A DNA stretch of 64,000 nt from CALDSL01 sp039810245. GTDB lineage: Bacteria; Chloroflexota; Anaerolineae; Anaerolineales; Anaerolineaceae. Shown piece by piece: positions 9,409 through 17,278 of the stretch; the first letter of the stretch is position 1; every line of letters starts with the position of its first letter. A model generated the notes under the pieces. The model was not told the origin of the DNA, did no database searches, and saw only the letters and a program-made list of their open reading frames with translations. The translations under genes were made by a program, and so were the position numbers. Location: contig JBDHWQ010000004.1 in NCBI GenBank assembly GCA_039810245.1, forward strand, positions 123,936 to 187,935, read 5' to 3'.

Positions 9409-9534
9409 TGCTCTCGTTCCTTGATGTTAATAACATTACCCCCATTCGACCTGATCCAGTCGATATATCGATTATATTGCACCGGGCAGAAACATACAAT
9501 CATGGATTTCCCGCTCCACAGCAGGGGTGAAATG

Positions 9535-9852
9535 TCACCCAGGCTGCGCGGGAGATGGTTGGGAGCCTGCGGCCGGGTCCGGCTCGACCTCGGTGTAGGT
9601 ATCGATCAGCCGGCTGGTGGCTGGCTGGGTCACATTTCGGCTGCGCATGCCGGTTTCGGCGAGGATATTAAAGCCAATGCTATTCTTGACCGAAAATTCG
9701 CCATGCTGCTGTGCCATTTCATCGTACACAGCGAACCATTCCGGGCGGCTTTCGACAGCCAGGAAGAACTGGTCGACCAGATTTGCTGCATATGGCTGCG
9801 GAAGGGTCGCGAGGACCCGTTTGACGAACTCTTCTACCGTTATATACTCCAT
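9535..9852 (-). CDS. Small conserved-looking protein of unknown function
   Basis: A 105-residue acidic protein, starting at the ATG with AGAGGGG just upstream; an in-frame start ten codons earlier lacks such a site. The first 75 residues look alpha-helical (MEYITVEEFVKRVLATLPQP) and the rest is Pro/Ser-rich and probably disordered. There is no signal peptide or membrane segment. I do not recognise the family. It is co-directional with the two surface-protein genes, 126 bases before the first. Confidence 0.6.
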   Translation of the reverse strand: MEYITVEEFVKRVLATLPQPYAANLVDQFFLAVESRPEWFAVYDEMAQQHGEFSVKNSIGFNILAETGMRSRNVTQPATSRLIDTYTEVEPDPAAGSQPSPAQPG

Positions 9853-9945
9853 TGTCCCCTCTACATTAATATAACCGTACAATCGTCAGGTAAAGTTATT
9901 ATACCTCGCAGCGAAAAGATTTAGGGTTGTCTTTTGGCGCTGGTT

Positions 9946-11019
9946 TTACTGCGCGGGTTGGATATCGACGATTTCGCCAAAGGCGTTCATCACCAGCGAC
10001 CACTGCGTGCCGCGCGCCGCGGACAGATAGAGCTGTTCGTCGCGGGTGCGGAACGTTTTTTCGCCATTCGCGGTCTGAAACACGATGGTGTAAACCTCTT
10101 CGCGGTCGCCCTCGCGCTGCCCCTGCGCCAGCGAGACCACCGGCCAGCTTGGCCGCTGGTCGCTGCCCTGTTCTACAAGCTGGTTTACCTGCTGCCACTC
10201 CTGCACGGTATAGGAGCAGTACTCTTCATATATTTCGTACTGGCAGTCCTGCACCACTTCGGCGTAGCCGTTGCCGCGGTCGACGGTGTACGGCTCGCCA
10301 CAGACCTTAACTGAATCACTGCCCTGCGGCTGGTCGGAGGTGGTGTAGAGGCGGCGCTCGCAGCTTTGCGGCTGCACACCGGCAGGCAGCTTGGGCTGCC
10401 AGTCGGAGCGCTGGACGGGCTGCAGCGCCTGGATGCTGACGATGCGCTGCCAGGAGCGGTCGGCTACGGAGGCTTGCACATCACTGGTGCGCGAAAGCAG
10501 CATGATGCCGCCGACCACCAGGCACAGCACACCGGCGATGATGATGGCCACCAACCAGGCGGGGAATTTCCGCGCCGGGGTCTGCGCAGCTGGCGCAGCG
10601 GGAGCAGCAACGCCCAGGCTGGCGCCGCAGCTTTTGCACTGCAGGGCGTCAGCGGGGTTGAGCGTGCCACAGTTGGGGCAGGGGACCTGGGGCACCGCCG
10701 CTGCCGCGTAGGCGCCAAGCACCGTTCCGGCTTCGCGCTGCGTGCCGGTGGCAAGGTCGGCGCCACACGACAAGCATTCCTTGTTTGTGGCAGGGTTGCG
10801 CGCGCCGCAGAATCCACAGTGGATGTCGGCCCCGGCGGCGGCCTGGGCGATCTCCTTCGGGTCGGTCAGCATCTGCGCGCCGGCGTCCTGCTGGAACTGA
10901 ACGTCTGCCGGTTGGGGCGCGCCGCAGCCGCGGCAGAAGCGGAAGTTCCCCGGGTTTTTATTCTGGCAGTTTGGGCATACCCAAACCATGCGCACAAATC
11001 CAAGCGATTCTCTGGGCAT
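9946..11019 (-). CDS. Zinc-ribbon membrane protein with extracytoplasmic domain
   Basis: A protein of about 357 residues with three cytoplasmic zinc ribbons of the CxxC-x(9-12)-CxxC type: CPNCQNKNPGNFRFCRGC, then CGFCGARNPATNKECLSC, then CPNCGTLNPADALQCKSC. An Ala/Pro linker leads to a single transmembrane segment near residues 155-175 (AWLVAIIIAGVLCLVVGG). The C-terminal half is predicted outside and contains several Cys that may form disulfides. I chose the ATG at 11019 because AGGTG lies 5 bases upstream; a GTG two codons earlier is possible. The function is unknown; zinc-ribbon membrane proteins of this build are often signalling or stress-related (inference). Confidence 0.75.
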   Translation of the reverse strand: MPRESLGFVRMVWVCPNCQNKNPGNFRFCRGCGAPQPADVQFQQDAGAQMLTDPKEIAQAAAGADIHCGFCGARNPATNKECLSCGADLATGTQREAGTVLGAYAAAAVPQVPCPNCGTLNPADALQCKSCGASLGVAAPAAPAAQTPARKFPAWLVAIIIAGVLCLVVGGIMLLSRTSDVQASVADRSWQRIVSIQALQPVQRSDWQPKLPAGVQPQSCERRLYTTSDQPQGSDSVKVCGEPYTVDRGNGYAEVVQDCQYEIYEEYCSYTVQEWQQVNQLVEQGSDQRPSWPVVSLAQGQREGDREEVYTIVFQTANGEKTFRTRDEQLYLSAARGTQWSLVMNAFGEIVDIQPAQ

Positions 11020-11149
11020 AATCACCTGCGATGGTTGATGTTGTGCTTATCAGTATAAATGAGGGTGGTTATGAAGGCAAGCGCAAGCAAAATCTGGATG
11101 TGGTAATTGGCCGCTAAGTTGGGTATGATAAGAAGTGGGAGGGAATCCT

Positions 11150-12199
11150 ATGGCGCAAAAATCCGTTTTTGCACGCGGTTTTTGCCTGGTGCTCTTGCTG
11201 GCCATTGCACTGCTTCCATGGATCCCACGGCAGATCACCCGTGCGGCAACCCTGGCGGGGTTGTCGGACCCGGGGCCATATCACGCGGGCCTGCGGGATG
11301 TGACCGTTACGCGGGGCGACGGCACGACGTTTACCGCCGCGCTGTACTACCCGGCCAAAACCAGCGGCCAGGATGCTGTTTTCGATGGCAGCGGCGGGCC
11401 ATACCCGGCGATAACCTATGGCCATGGGGCGGTATCCGAGGTGAGCTACTCGGCCGACCTTCTGGAACACCTGGCCACGCGCGGGTATTTTGTGATTGCG
11501 TCGAAAACGTACAGCGGGTTTGTGTTCGAAGTAGACCACGCCAAATTCGCGCAGGATATGTCGGACTGCCTGACCTACCTGGTACAGCAGAACAACGACA
11601 GCGGCTCCCCGTATTACCACAAAGTAAAGGTCAGCGCCTTTGGCGCGTCGGGGCATTCCATGGGCGGCGGGGCGAGCATCCTGGCAGCACACAACGACGC
11701 GCGGATTAAGACGGTAGCGAACCTGGCCCCCCAGGCCGATACTATCCCTCCGGCTTCAACGGCAATTGAGAGCCTGGGCATCCCGGTGCGGCTGCTGGCG
11801 GGCTCGTGTGATGGAATTACCCCGGTGAACGACCACCAGCAGGTGCTGTACAACCACGCGCACGCGCCCAGGCAGCTTGCCATCCTGCAAAAAGCCACGC
11901 ATAACGGCTTTGCGCCTGCACCCATTACGCTCCCAGAAACCTGCACCGGCGGCGCGATGGAGCAAAGCACGCAATCCGCCCTGACACGCGCCTGGGTCAC
12001 CGGCTGGTTCGATTATTACCTGAAAGGTGATAGCAGCCTGGAGAGCCTGATCTGGGGCGCGGGGCTGCAGGCCGACTCGCGCGTGGTGGTGCAGGCGGAT
12101 GCGGGCAGCCCTACGCCGACGAATACCCCGCGGCCAACGCGCACGCCGCGCCCGCCTTGCGAGGAGGATTGCCAGTTTTTCTTCCCGTTTGGACGGTAG
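11150..12199 (+). CDS. Secreted alpha/beta hydrolase (dienelactone hydrolase/cutinase-like)
   Basis: A 349-residue exported hydrolase, probably an esterase or lipase. The ATG at 11150 follows a GGGAGGGAA site. A signal peptide spans about residues 1-33. The oxyanion region is YGHGAVSE, the nucleophile elbow is GHSMGGG with Ser near 170, the acid is probably the Asp of AGSCDGITP and the base the His of KATHNGF. The lid and fold are like dienelactone hydrolase and PET-hydrolase/cutinase relatives. After the catalytic domain come a Thr/Pro linker (TPTNTPRPTRTPRPP), an acidic Cys pair and an aromatic tail FFFPFGR, which may be a surface-retention signal. It is transcribed divergently from the zinc-ribbon gene. 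The substrate is unknown. Confidence 0.85.
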   Translation: MAQKSVFARGFCLVLLLAIALLPWIPRQITRAATLAGLSDPGPYHAGLRDVTVTRGDGTTFTAALYYPAKTSGQDAVFDGSGGPYPAITYGHGAVSEVSYSADLLEHLATRGYFVIASKTYSGFVFEVDHAKFAQDMSDCLTYLVQQNNDSGSPYYHKVKVSAFGASGHSMGGGASILAAHNDARIKTVANLAPQADTIPPASTAIESLGIPVRLLAGSCDGITPVNDHQQVLYNHAHAPRQLAILQKATHNGFAPAPITLPETCTGGAMEQSTQSALTRAWVTGWFDYYLKGDSSLESLIWGAGLQADSRVVVQADAGSPTPTNTPRPTRTPRPPCEEDCQFFFPFGR

Positions 12200-12284
12200 A
12201 AAAACCGGGCAGATGGCCGGTGCGGCCGGCAGGGGTTTATCGTAGACTGGTGACGATACCATTCCCGGATGCCAGGAGTGCCCC

Positions 12285-13232
12285 ATGACTATTTGCTGCC
12301 GGCCGTACCAGACGGAAGAAGATTACTGGCGCATGCGCGCCTTTTTACGGGCCGTTTATGTGGAGAACGGCCACCAGAACCATAGCTGGCACGTGGCGCG
12401 GCTGGAATATGCGCGCTGGCATACCTGCCTGAACTGTGCCGGAGTGCGGCTTGAAGACGTGACCACGCTGTGGGAACAAGATGGCGAATTGATCGGCTTT
12501 GTTTTGCCGGATGGCGGGCGTGGAGAGGCGCACCTGAACATTGCTCCCCGGTGGCGCTCCAGCGCGCTGGAAGAGGAAATGATCGCGACGGCCGAAGAAC
12601 GGCTGTGGCGGCAGGAAGCGGATGGGACGCGCAGCCTGACGGTGTGGGCGCGCGCCGGCGATGGCCTGCGCCAGGATATCCTGGCACGGCGCGGGTATGC
12701 GCGCGGCGACGAGCCTGAACATAACTGGCAGCGCGACCTGCGCCGTCCAGTCGAGATGGCGCAGGCGCCAGCGGGTACCACCGTGCGCTCGCTGGGCGAC
12801 GGGCTGGAGCTGTTGGAACGCTGTTATGCATCCGGGTTGGGTTTTCATAACGGCGATATCCGCGTGGCGGTGGAAAACCGCGAAGACGTAAGCTGGTACC
12901 GCAACATCCAGACCGCGGCGCTCTACCGCCGTGACCTCGATATCGTGGCGGTCGCGCCGGATGGGTCGGTCGCGGCGTTTTGCACCGCCTGGCTGGATGA
13001 CGTGACCCGCAGCGCGATATTCGAGCCGGTCGCCACTGTGCCCGCACACCAGCGCCGCGGGCTGGGCAAGGCGATGATGACCGAAGCCATGCGCCGGCTG
13101 CAGCGCATGGGCGCGCTACATGTTTCGGTAGCCGGGTTTTCTACGCGCGCAATTGCGTTGTATACTTCAGTAATGGGGCCCGAGCGTGAGCTGTACGAGC
13201 CCTGGGAAAAACGATGGGGGGCCGGCGGATAG
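12285..13232 (+). CDS. GNAT-family N-acetyltransferase with two GNAT domains
   Basis: A 315-residue cytoplasmic protein. The N-terminal half (about 1-150) is a degenerate GNAT fold, and the C-terminal half (about 155-315) carries the acetyl-CoA pyrophosphate-binding motif HQRRGLGKAMM and the final beta-bulge block GFSTRAIALYTSVMG. The Shine-Dalgarno is CCAGGAG just upstream of the ATG. A double-GNAT arrangement, in which the first domain is structural, is common. The acceptor (amine, antibiotic or peptide) cannot be deduced. The gene ends 30 bases before a lipoprotein gene, possibly in one transcript. Confidence 0.82.
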   Translation: MTICCRPYQTEEDYWRMRAFLRAVYVENGHQNHSWHVARLEYARWHTCLNCAGVRLEDVTTLWEQDGELIGFVLPDGGRGEAHLNIAPRWRSSALEEEMIATAEERLWRQEADGTRSLTVWARAGDGLRQDILARRGYARGDEPEHNWQRDLRRPVEMAQAPAGTTVRSLGDGLELLERCYASGLGFHNGDIRVAVENREDVSWYRNIQTAALYRRDLDIVAVAPDGSVAAFCTAWLDDVTRSAIFEPVATVPAHQRRGLGKAMMTEAMRRLQRMGALHVSVAGFSTRAIALYTSVMGPERELYEPWEKRWGAGG

Positions 13233-13262
13233 CCGGCTCTTCTTAAGCAACGGAAAGGTTGT

Positions 13263-14072
13263 ATGAATTACCGGTATTCTTCCCATATATTGCGATGGAG
13301 CCTGATGGTGTTGATTTTGCTGGCAGGCTGCACCAGCGTGGCGCCTGCCGCCACGCAAACTGCCGCGCCTACGCACACCCAAACAGCACTGCCAAGCGCC
13401 ACACCGACCGCGCTGCCCAGTGCGACCGCTACGAGTACGGCTACGCCGCGGCCCAGCCGCACGCCAACAATCACACCAACGGCGACGATCACGCCAACGC
13501 CCACCATTACACTCACCCCTACCTGGACACTCACGCCCACGCGCGATGCGCCGGATGTAACGGTGAAGATGCAGGCCAACTGCCGCTACGGGCCGGGGAT
13601 GGCGTACCTGTATCGCTGGGGGCTGTACCCGGGCGATAAGGCACGGGTGGACGGGCGCAACTGGAATGGAAGCTGGTGGTGGATTTTGCCCGAAAACTTG
13701 CCCGAATCGCACTGTTGGGCTTCAGAAATTGTATTTAATGAAAAGGTGGATATGGCCAGCGTGCCGCTGGTGACCGTTCCGCTGCCGCACACTACCTTTG
13801 CCGGCCCGCCGGGCAATGTGCGCGCCGAGCGCAAGGGCAACCAGGTGACCGTACGCTGGGATGTGGTGCCGCTGAGCGACGATAAGCGCCGCGGCTACCT
13901 GCTCGAGACGATGGTATGCCAGGATGGCGCGATCTTCCCGCTGATCGTGCAGACAGACGAGACGGAATACACCTTCCGTGATGATGACACCTGCGCGGGG
14001 CAGTCGAGCGGGCTGCTGTACACGGCTGAGAAGCACGGCTATTCGGACCCGGTGCAGATCCCGTGGCCGTAG
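13263..14072 (+). CDS. Lipoprotein with Thr/Pro-rich stalk, SH3-like and fibronectin-like regions
   Basis: A 269-residue lipoprotein. The signal peptide ends in the lipobox LLAGC at about residues 19-23. A stalk of Thr, Pro and Ala spans about 25-95. Then comes a bacterial SH3-like segment (MQANCRYGPGMAYLYRWGLYPGDKARVDGR) followed by WWWILPENL, and from about 180 a fibronectin III-like segment (GPPGNVRAERKGNQVTVRW). Such proteins are typically exposed on the outer face and bind cell wall or other proteins; the role here is unknown. A hairpin terminator follows within 30 bases of the stop. Confidence 0.8.
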   Translation: MNYRYSSHILRWSLMVLILLAGCTSVAPAATQTAAPTHTQTALPSATPTALPSATATSTATPRPSRTPTITPTATITPTPTITLTPTWTLTPTRDAPDVTVKMQANCRYGPGMAYLYRWGLYPGDKARVDGRNWNGSWWWILPENLPESHCWASEIVFNEKVDMASVPLVTVPLPHTTFAGPPGNVRAERKGNQVTVRWDVVPLSDDKRRGYLLETMVCQDGAIFPLIVQTDETEYTFRDDDTCAGQSSGLLYTAEKHGYSDPVQIPWP

Positions 14073-14100
14073 CCAGCCAATAACAATGGATATCAATGTA

Positions 14101-14127
14101 AGAGACCGGCGCAAGCCGGTTTCTTTT
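14101..14127 (+). terminator. Rho-independent terminator after the lipoprotein gene
   Basis: A 10-pair stem (AGAGACCGGC against GCCGGTTTCT, with one G-T pair) closed by a GCAA loop and followed by a T-run. It separates the lipoprotein gene from the GntR promoter. Confidence 0.8.
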
Positions 14128-14154
14128 CCGCTTGGAATGAATACAAAATCGTAC

Positions 14155-14183
14155 TTGACAAAGTATACGTAATTGTATACAAT
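14155..14183 (+). promoter_or_regulatory. Sigma-70-type promoter of the GntR/carbamoyl-compound operon
   Basis: TTGACA and TACAAT separated by exactly 17 bases. The -10 box lies about 30 bases before the GntR start codon. This is one of the two best promoter matches in the window. Confidence 0.88.
14172..14183. promoter_or_regulatory. Palindromic operator overlapping the -10 box
   Basis: ATTGTATACAAT is a perfect 12-base palindrome that includes the whole -10 hexamer. A second GTATAC lies at 14163-14168. GntR proteins of the FadR/FCD type bind short palindromes of this T-x-G-T-x(3)-A-C-x-A form, so the first gene product probably represses its own operon here (inference). Confidence 0.7.
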
Positions 14184-14213
14184 GGTGTTGTCACCCAATT
14201 GATGAGGGAACCT

Positions 14214-14903
14214 ATGCCAGAAACCCAATCTGCAAACCGCAGCAATGATATTTTTTCAGTTTTGAAGAAGCGCATTGTCGCGTGGGAGTATGCCCCCGGG
14301 TACCGCCTGACCGAGGAAGGATTGTGCGAGGAATTTGGCATCAGTCGCAGCCCGGTGCGCGAAGCACTGCGCATGCTGGTGGAAAACGGACTGGTGGATA
14401 AAGAACCGCACAAGGGCTACACAGTCAAGCAGCTCGATCTGCAGGAAATCCACGAGCTGTATGATGTGCGCCTCGCACTGGAAGTATACGTGGTGGTGCA
14501 ACTGGCCCAGGGCAGCTACGAGTGCGAAGGCTTTGACGCACTATACACTACCTGGAAGACTCTGGAAAAATCCGCGATGACCAACACCGAGGATTTTGCC
14601 AAGCTGGATGAAAACTTCCACGAGACGCTGGCGCGTTGGACCGGTAACCGCACCCTGGCGCAGATGATCCATTCGATCGACGAGCGGCTGTACTTTATCC
14701 GCGTGACGGATATCACCACCACCGAGCGCCTACGCGCTACCTGCGAGCAGCACTTGCGCATCCTGGATTGCATCAAAGCCAGAGACGTCAATTGCGCGCG
14801 CGCCGCGCTGCATGAGAACATTGAAAGCGGCCGCAAAAATGTGGAACACGCTATCAAAGAAGCGCTGGCGCGCGCCTATTTCGGGCCGCGGGCCGGCGCT
14901 TAA
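14214..14903 (+). CDS. GntR-family transcriptional regulator, FCD (FadR) subfamily
   Basis: A 229-residue DNA-binding repressor or activator. The N-terminal winged helix-turn-helix holds the conserved GntR block LTEEGLCEEFGISRSPVREALRM at about residues 35-57, and the C-terminal FCD ligand-binding domain spans about 80-220 with likely metal-binding residues in ENFHETLA and CEQHLRIL. The ATG at 14214 has GAGGGAA upstream. It is the first gene of the carbamoyl-compound cluster and probably senses the imported substrate or an intermediate. A palindromic site in its own promoter suggests autoregulation. Confidence 0.92.
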   Translation: MPETQSANRSNDIFSVLKKRIVAWEYAPGYRLTEEGLCEEFGISRSPVREALRMLVENGLVDKEPHKGYTVKQLDLQEIHELYDVRLALEVYVVVQLAQGSYECEGFDALYTTWKTLEKSAMTNTEDFAKLDENFHETLARWTGNRTLAQMIHSIDERLYFIRVTDITTTERLRATCEQHLRILDCIKARDVNCARAALHENIESGRKNVEHAIKEALARAYFGPRAGA

Positions 14904-14925
14904 TTATTCTGGAAGGGAGAGAGAA

Positions 14926-15606
14926 ATGCGAAAAGGCACTATTCAGGCAGAACCGTACGAGTTTGAGTTTGATCTTGAGACGACCGCGCTGGTGATGATC
15001 GATATGCAGCGTGATTTCGTCGAGCGAGGCGGGTTTGGTGAGATGCTGGGCAATGACGTATCCCTGCTGCGCGACTCGATCGAACCGTGCAAGCGCGTGC
15101 TGGAAGCGGCGCGCAAATCCGGAATGTTCGTTATCCATACCCGCGAAGGCCATCGCGCCGACCTGGCCGACCTGCCGGCGAATAAGAAGGAACGCGGCCG
15201 GTTGAGCACCACCATCGGTGACGTTGGGCCAATGGGGCGCATCCTGGTGCGTGGGGAAGTGGGCCACGACATCATCCCCGAGCTGTACCCGCTGCCGGGC
15301 GAGCCAGTGATCGACAAACCGGGCAAAGGCGCGTTCTATGATACCGATCTGATGGGCGTGCTGCGCAATCGCGGGATTAAGAGCCTGATCGTTTGCGGCG
15401 TGACTACCGAGGTGTGCGTGCACACCACCGTACGCGAGGCGAACGACCGCGGCTTCAATGCTCTGGTCCCCGAGGACTGCACCGCTTCGTACTTCCCCGA
15501 GTTCAAGCGCGTGGCGCTGGAAATGATCAAGGCGCAGGGCGGTATTTTTGGCTGGGTGAGCGATTCCAACAAAGTTATCGAAGGGCTGGAAAAAGCCGCC
15601 GCTTAA
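14926..15606 (+). CDS. Isochorismatase-like cysteine hydrolase (biuret/carbamoyl amidohydrolase type)
   Basis: A 226-residue amidase. The catalytic triad is present: Asp26 in MIDMQRDF, a Lys near 131 in DKPGKGAF and Cys164 in VTTEVCVHT. Length and motifs match the isochorismatase-like family, whose amide-cleaving members include biuret hydrolase, N-carbamoylsarcosine amidase, ureidoacrylate hydrolase and nicotinamidase. It follows the regulator by 22 bases with a strong Shine-Dalgarno (GGAAGGGAG), so it is part of the operon. Given the neighbours it most likely cleaves a carbamoyl or amide bond in the imported compound or its product (inference). The exact substrate cannot be read from sequence. 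Confidence 0.85.
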   Translation: MRKGTIQAEPYEFEFDLETTALVMIDMQRDFVERGGFGEMLGNDVSLLRDSIEPCKRVLEAARKSGMFVIHTREGHRADLADLPANKKERGRLSTTIGDVGPMGRILVRGEVGHDIIPELYPLPGEPVIDKPGKGAFYDTDLMGVLRNRGIKSLIVCGVTTEVCVHTTVREANDRGFNALVPEDCTASYFPEFKRVALEMIKAQGGIFGWVSDSNKVIEGLEKAAA

Positions 15607-15655
15607 CACAAGCTTCTTGCAGGGCCCATCTTCAACCAGGAAGGCAGTGGTGCAA

Positions 15656-17227
15656 ATGAACCAAACAAGCAATAAAGCGTTGAAGGTTCCATTCTGGGTG
15701 TCGGGAGACTGGAACGGTTTCTTCGGTCTGGGAACGAACAGCCTGTTGAACATCCTGGTTCTCTCCGGGCTGCTGCTGGGCGTTGTGCAAATGCCCGCCG
15801 AGATCGTCTTCCGGCGCATCGTACCGGCGGTAGGTTTCATGCTGTTCCTGAGCAATATTTACTATGGCTTCATGGCGCGCCGGCTGGCGGTGAAAGAGAA
15901 CCGCACGGATGTCACCGCCATGCCGGCCGGGCCCAGCGTGCCGCACATGTTTATCGTGGTGCTGGTGATCATGATGCCGGTAAAGATTGCCACAGGAGAC
16001 CCCATCCTGGCCTGGCAGGTAGGCCTGGCGTGGGCATTTATTGAAGGGCTGGTTAACTTGAGCGGGGCGTTTTTTGCCCCATACATTCGCAAGCTGACCC
16101 CGCGTGCCGCGCTGCTGGGAACGCTGGCGGGTGTTTCCATCGCCTTTATCGCTCTGCGTCCGACCATGCAGGTCTTCACTCCCTATCCGTGGATCGGCCT
16201 GGTGTGCCTTGCGATCGTGCTGGGTGGCTGGTTTGCCGGAGTGCGTTTCCCGTTCAACATACCGGCCGGCCTGGTAGCGATTTTCGTCGGCACTGTGATG
16301 GCGTGGGGCGCAACACTGTTTGGATGGGCGCCGGTCATGGACCCGGTGGCGTTACGCGAGTCATTTGGCGGCCTGGGTCTCGCCCTGCCCGTGCCGCAGT
16401 TCAGCAATCTGATCGCCGGGTTCAAGAACATTGCCCCGCTGCTGGTAACGGCGATCCCGTTTGGCGTGTACGACTTCATTGAAGCCATGGATAACGTAGA
16501 GAGTGCTTCCGCGGCAGGTGATGACTATAACGTGCGTGAGGTTCTGGTGGTGGATGGTGTCAACAGTATCATCGGCACCGTCTTCGGCAGCCCATTCCCC
16601 AATGCAGTCTATATCGGCCATCCCGGCTGGAAGGCGGTGGGCGGGCGCATCGGCTACTCGCTGGCCACCGGCGCTCTCGTCATCAGCGTAACCCTGCTGA
16701 ACATTGTGCCAGTGCTGCTCAACCTGATCCCGCTGGTGGCGATCCTGCCGATTCTGCTCTACATCGGCGCGTTGATTGGCGCGCAGGCCTTCCAGGCCAC
16801 ACCGCGACTGCATGCTCCGGCCATTATTCTGGCGTTGATCCCGCACATCGTCTCGTGGGGCAAAGGCCAGGTTGACAGCGCGCTGACGGCGGCGGGAATT
16901 GACCCCAACAGCATTATCGACGCTATGGCAGCAAATAACGTGCTGTATGAAGGCATGGCCAAGGTGGGTGGTGGGGCGATCCTGAGCGGCCTGGTGATCG
17001 GTGCAATCGCGGTCTTCCTGCTGGACCACAAGCCGCGGTTGGCGGCAGCATATGCGCTGGCGGGCGCGGTGCTGGCATACTTTGGTTTCATCCATGCCGA
17101 ACAGGTGCAATTTGGCAACAACGGTCTGCCCACGCCGATCACGGTCGGTTACCTGCTGGTAGCGGCAGCCTGCTTCCTTTTCTACTACCTGCCGTATACC
17201 GAAAGCACTCCGCCAGAGGCAGGCTAG
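15656..17227 (+). CDS. NCS2-type (xanthine/uracil permease-like) transporter, copy 1
   Basis: A 523-residue membrane protein with about 12-14 transmembrane segments. It starts with WVSGDWNGFFGLGTNSLLN, has the short conserved loop KLTPRAALLGTLAGVS, and a conserved segment with acidic residues IEAMDNVESA plus EVLVVDGVNS, which corresponds to the substrate-binding half-helices of nucleobase permeases. I use the ATG; an in-frame GTG two codons upstream fits the AGGAAGG site slightly better. The paralogous permease follows 51 bases later. It probably imports a purine-, pyrimidine- or ureide-like compound for the enzymes in this operon (inference). Confidence 0.82.
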   Translation: MNQTSNKALKVPFWVSGDWNGFFGLGTNSLLNILVLSGLLLGVVQMPAEIVFRRIVPAVGFMLFLSNIYYGFMARRLAVKENRTDVTAMPAGPSVPHMFIVVLVIMMPVKIATGDPILAWQVGLAWAFIEGLVNLSGAFFAPYIRKLTPRAALLGTLAGVSIAFIALRPTMQVFTPYPWIGLVCLAIVLGGWFAGVRFPFNIPAGLVAIFVGTVMAWGATLFGWAPVMDPVALRESFGGLGLALPVPQFSNLIAGFKNIAPLLVTAIPFGVYDFIEAMDNVESASAAGDDYNVREVLVVDGVNSIIGTVFGSPFPNAVYIGHPGWKAVGGRIGYSLATGALVISVTLLNIVPVLLNLIPLVAILPILLYIGALIGAQAFQATPRLHAPAIILALIPHIVSWGKGQVDSALTAAGIDPNSIIDAMAANNVLYEGMAKVGGGAILSGLVIGAIAVFLLDHKPRLAAAYALAGAVLAYFGFIHAEQVQFGNNGLPTPITVGYLLVAAACFLFYYLPYTESTPPEAG

Positions 17228-17278
17228 CGTTTTTGTTCATCCATCTTGTTCAACCATCTTAATCACAGGAGAGGTTCC

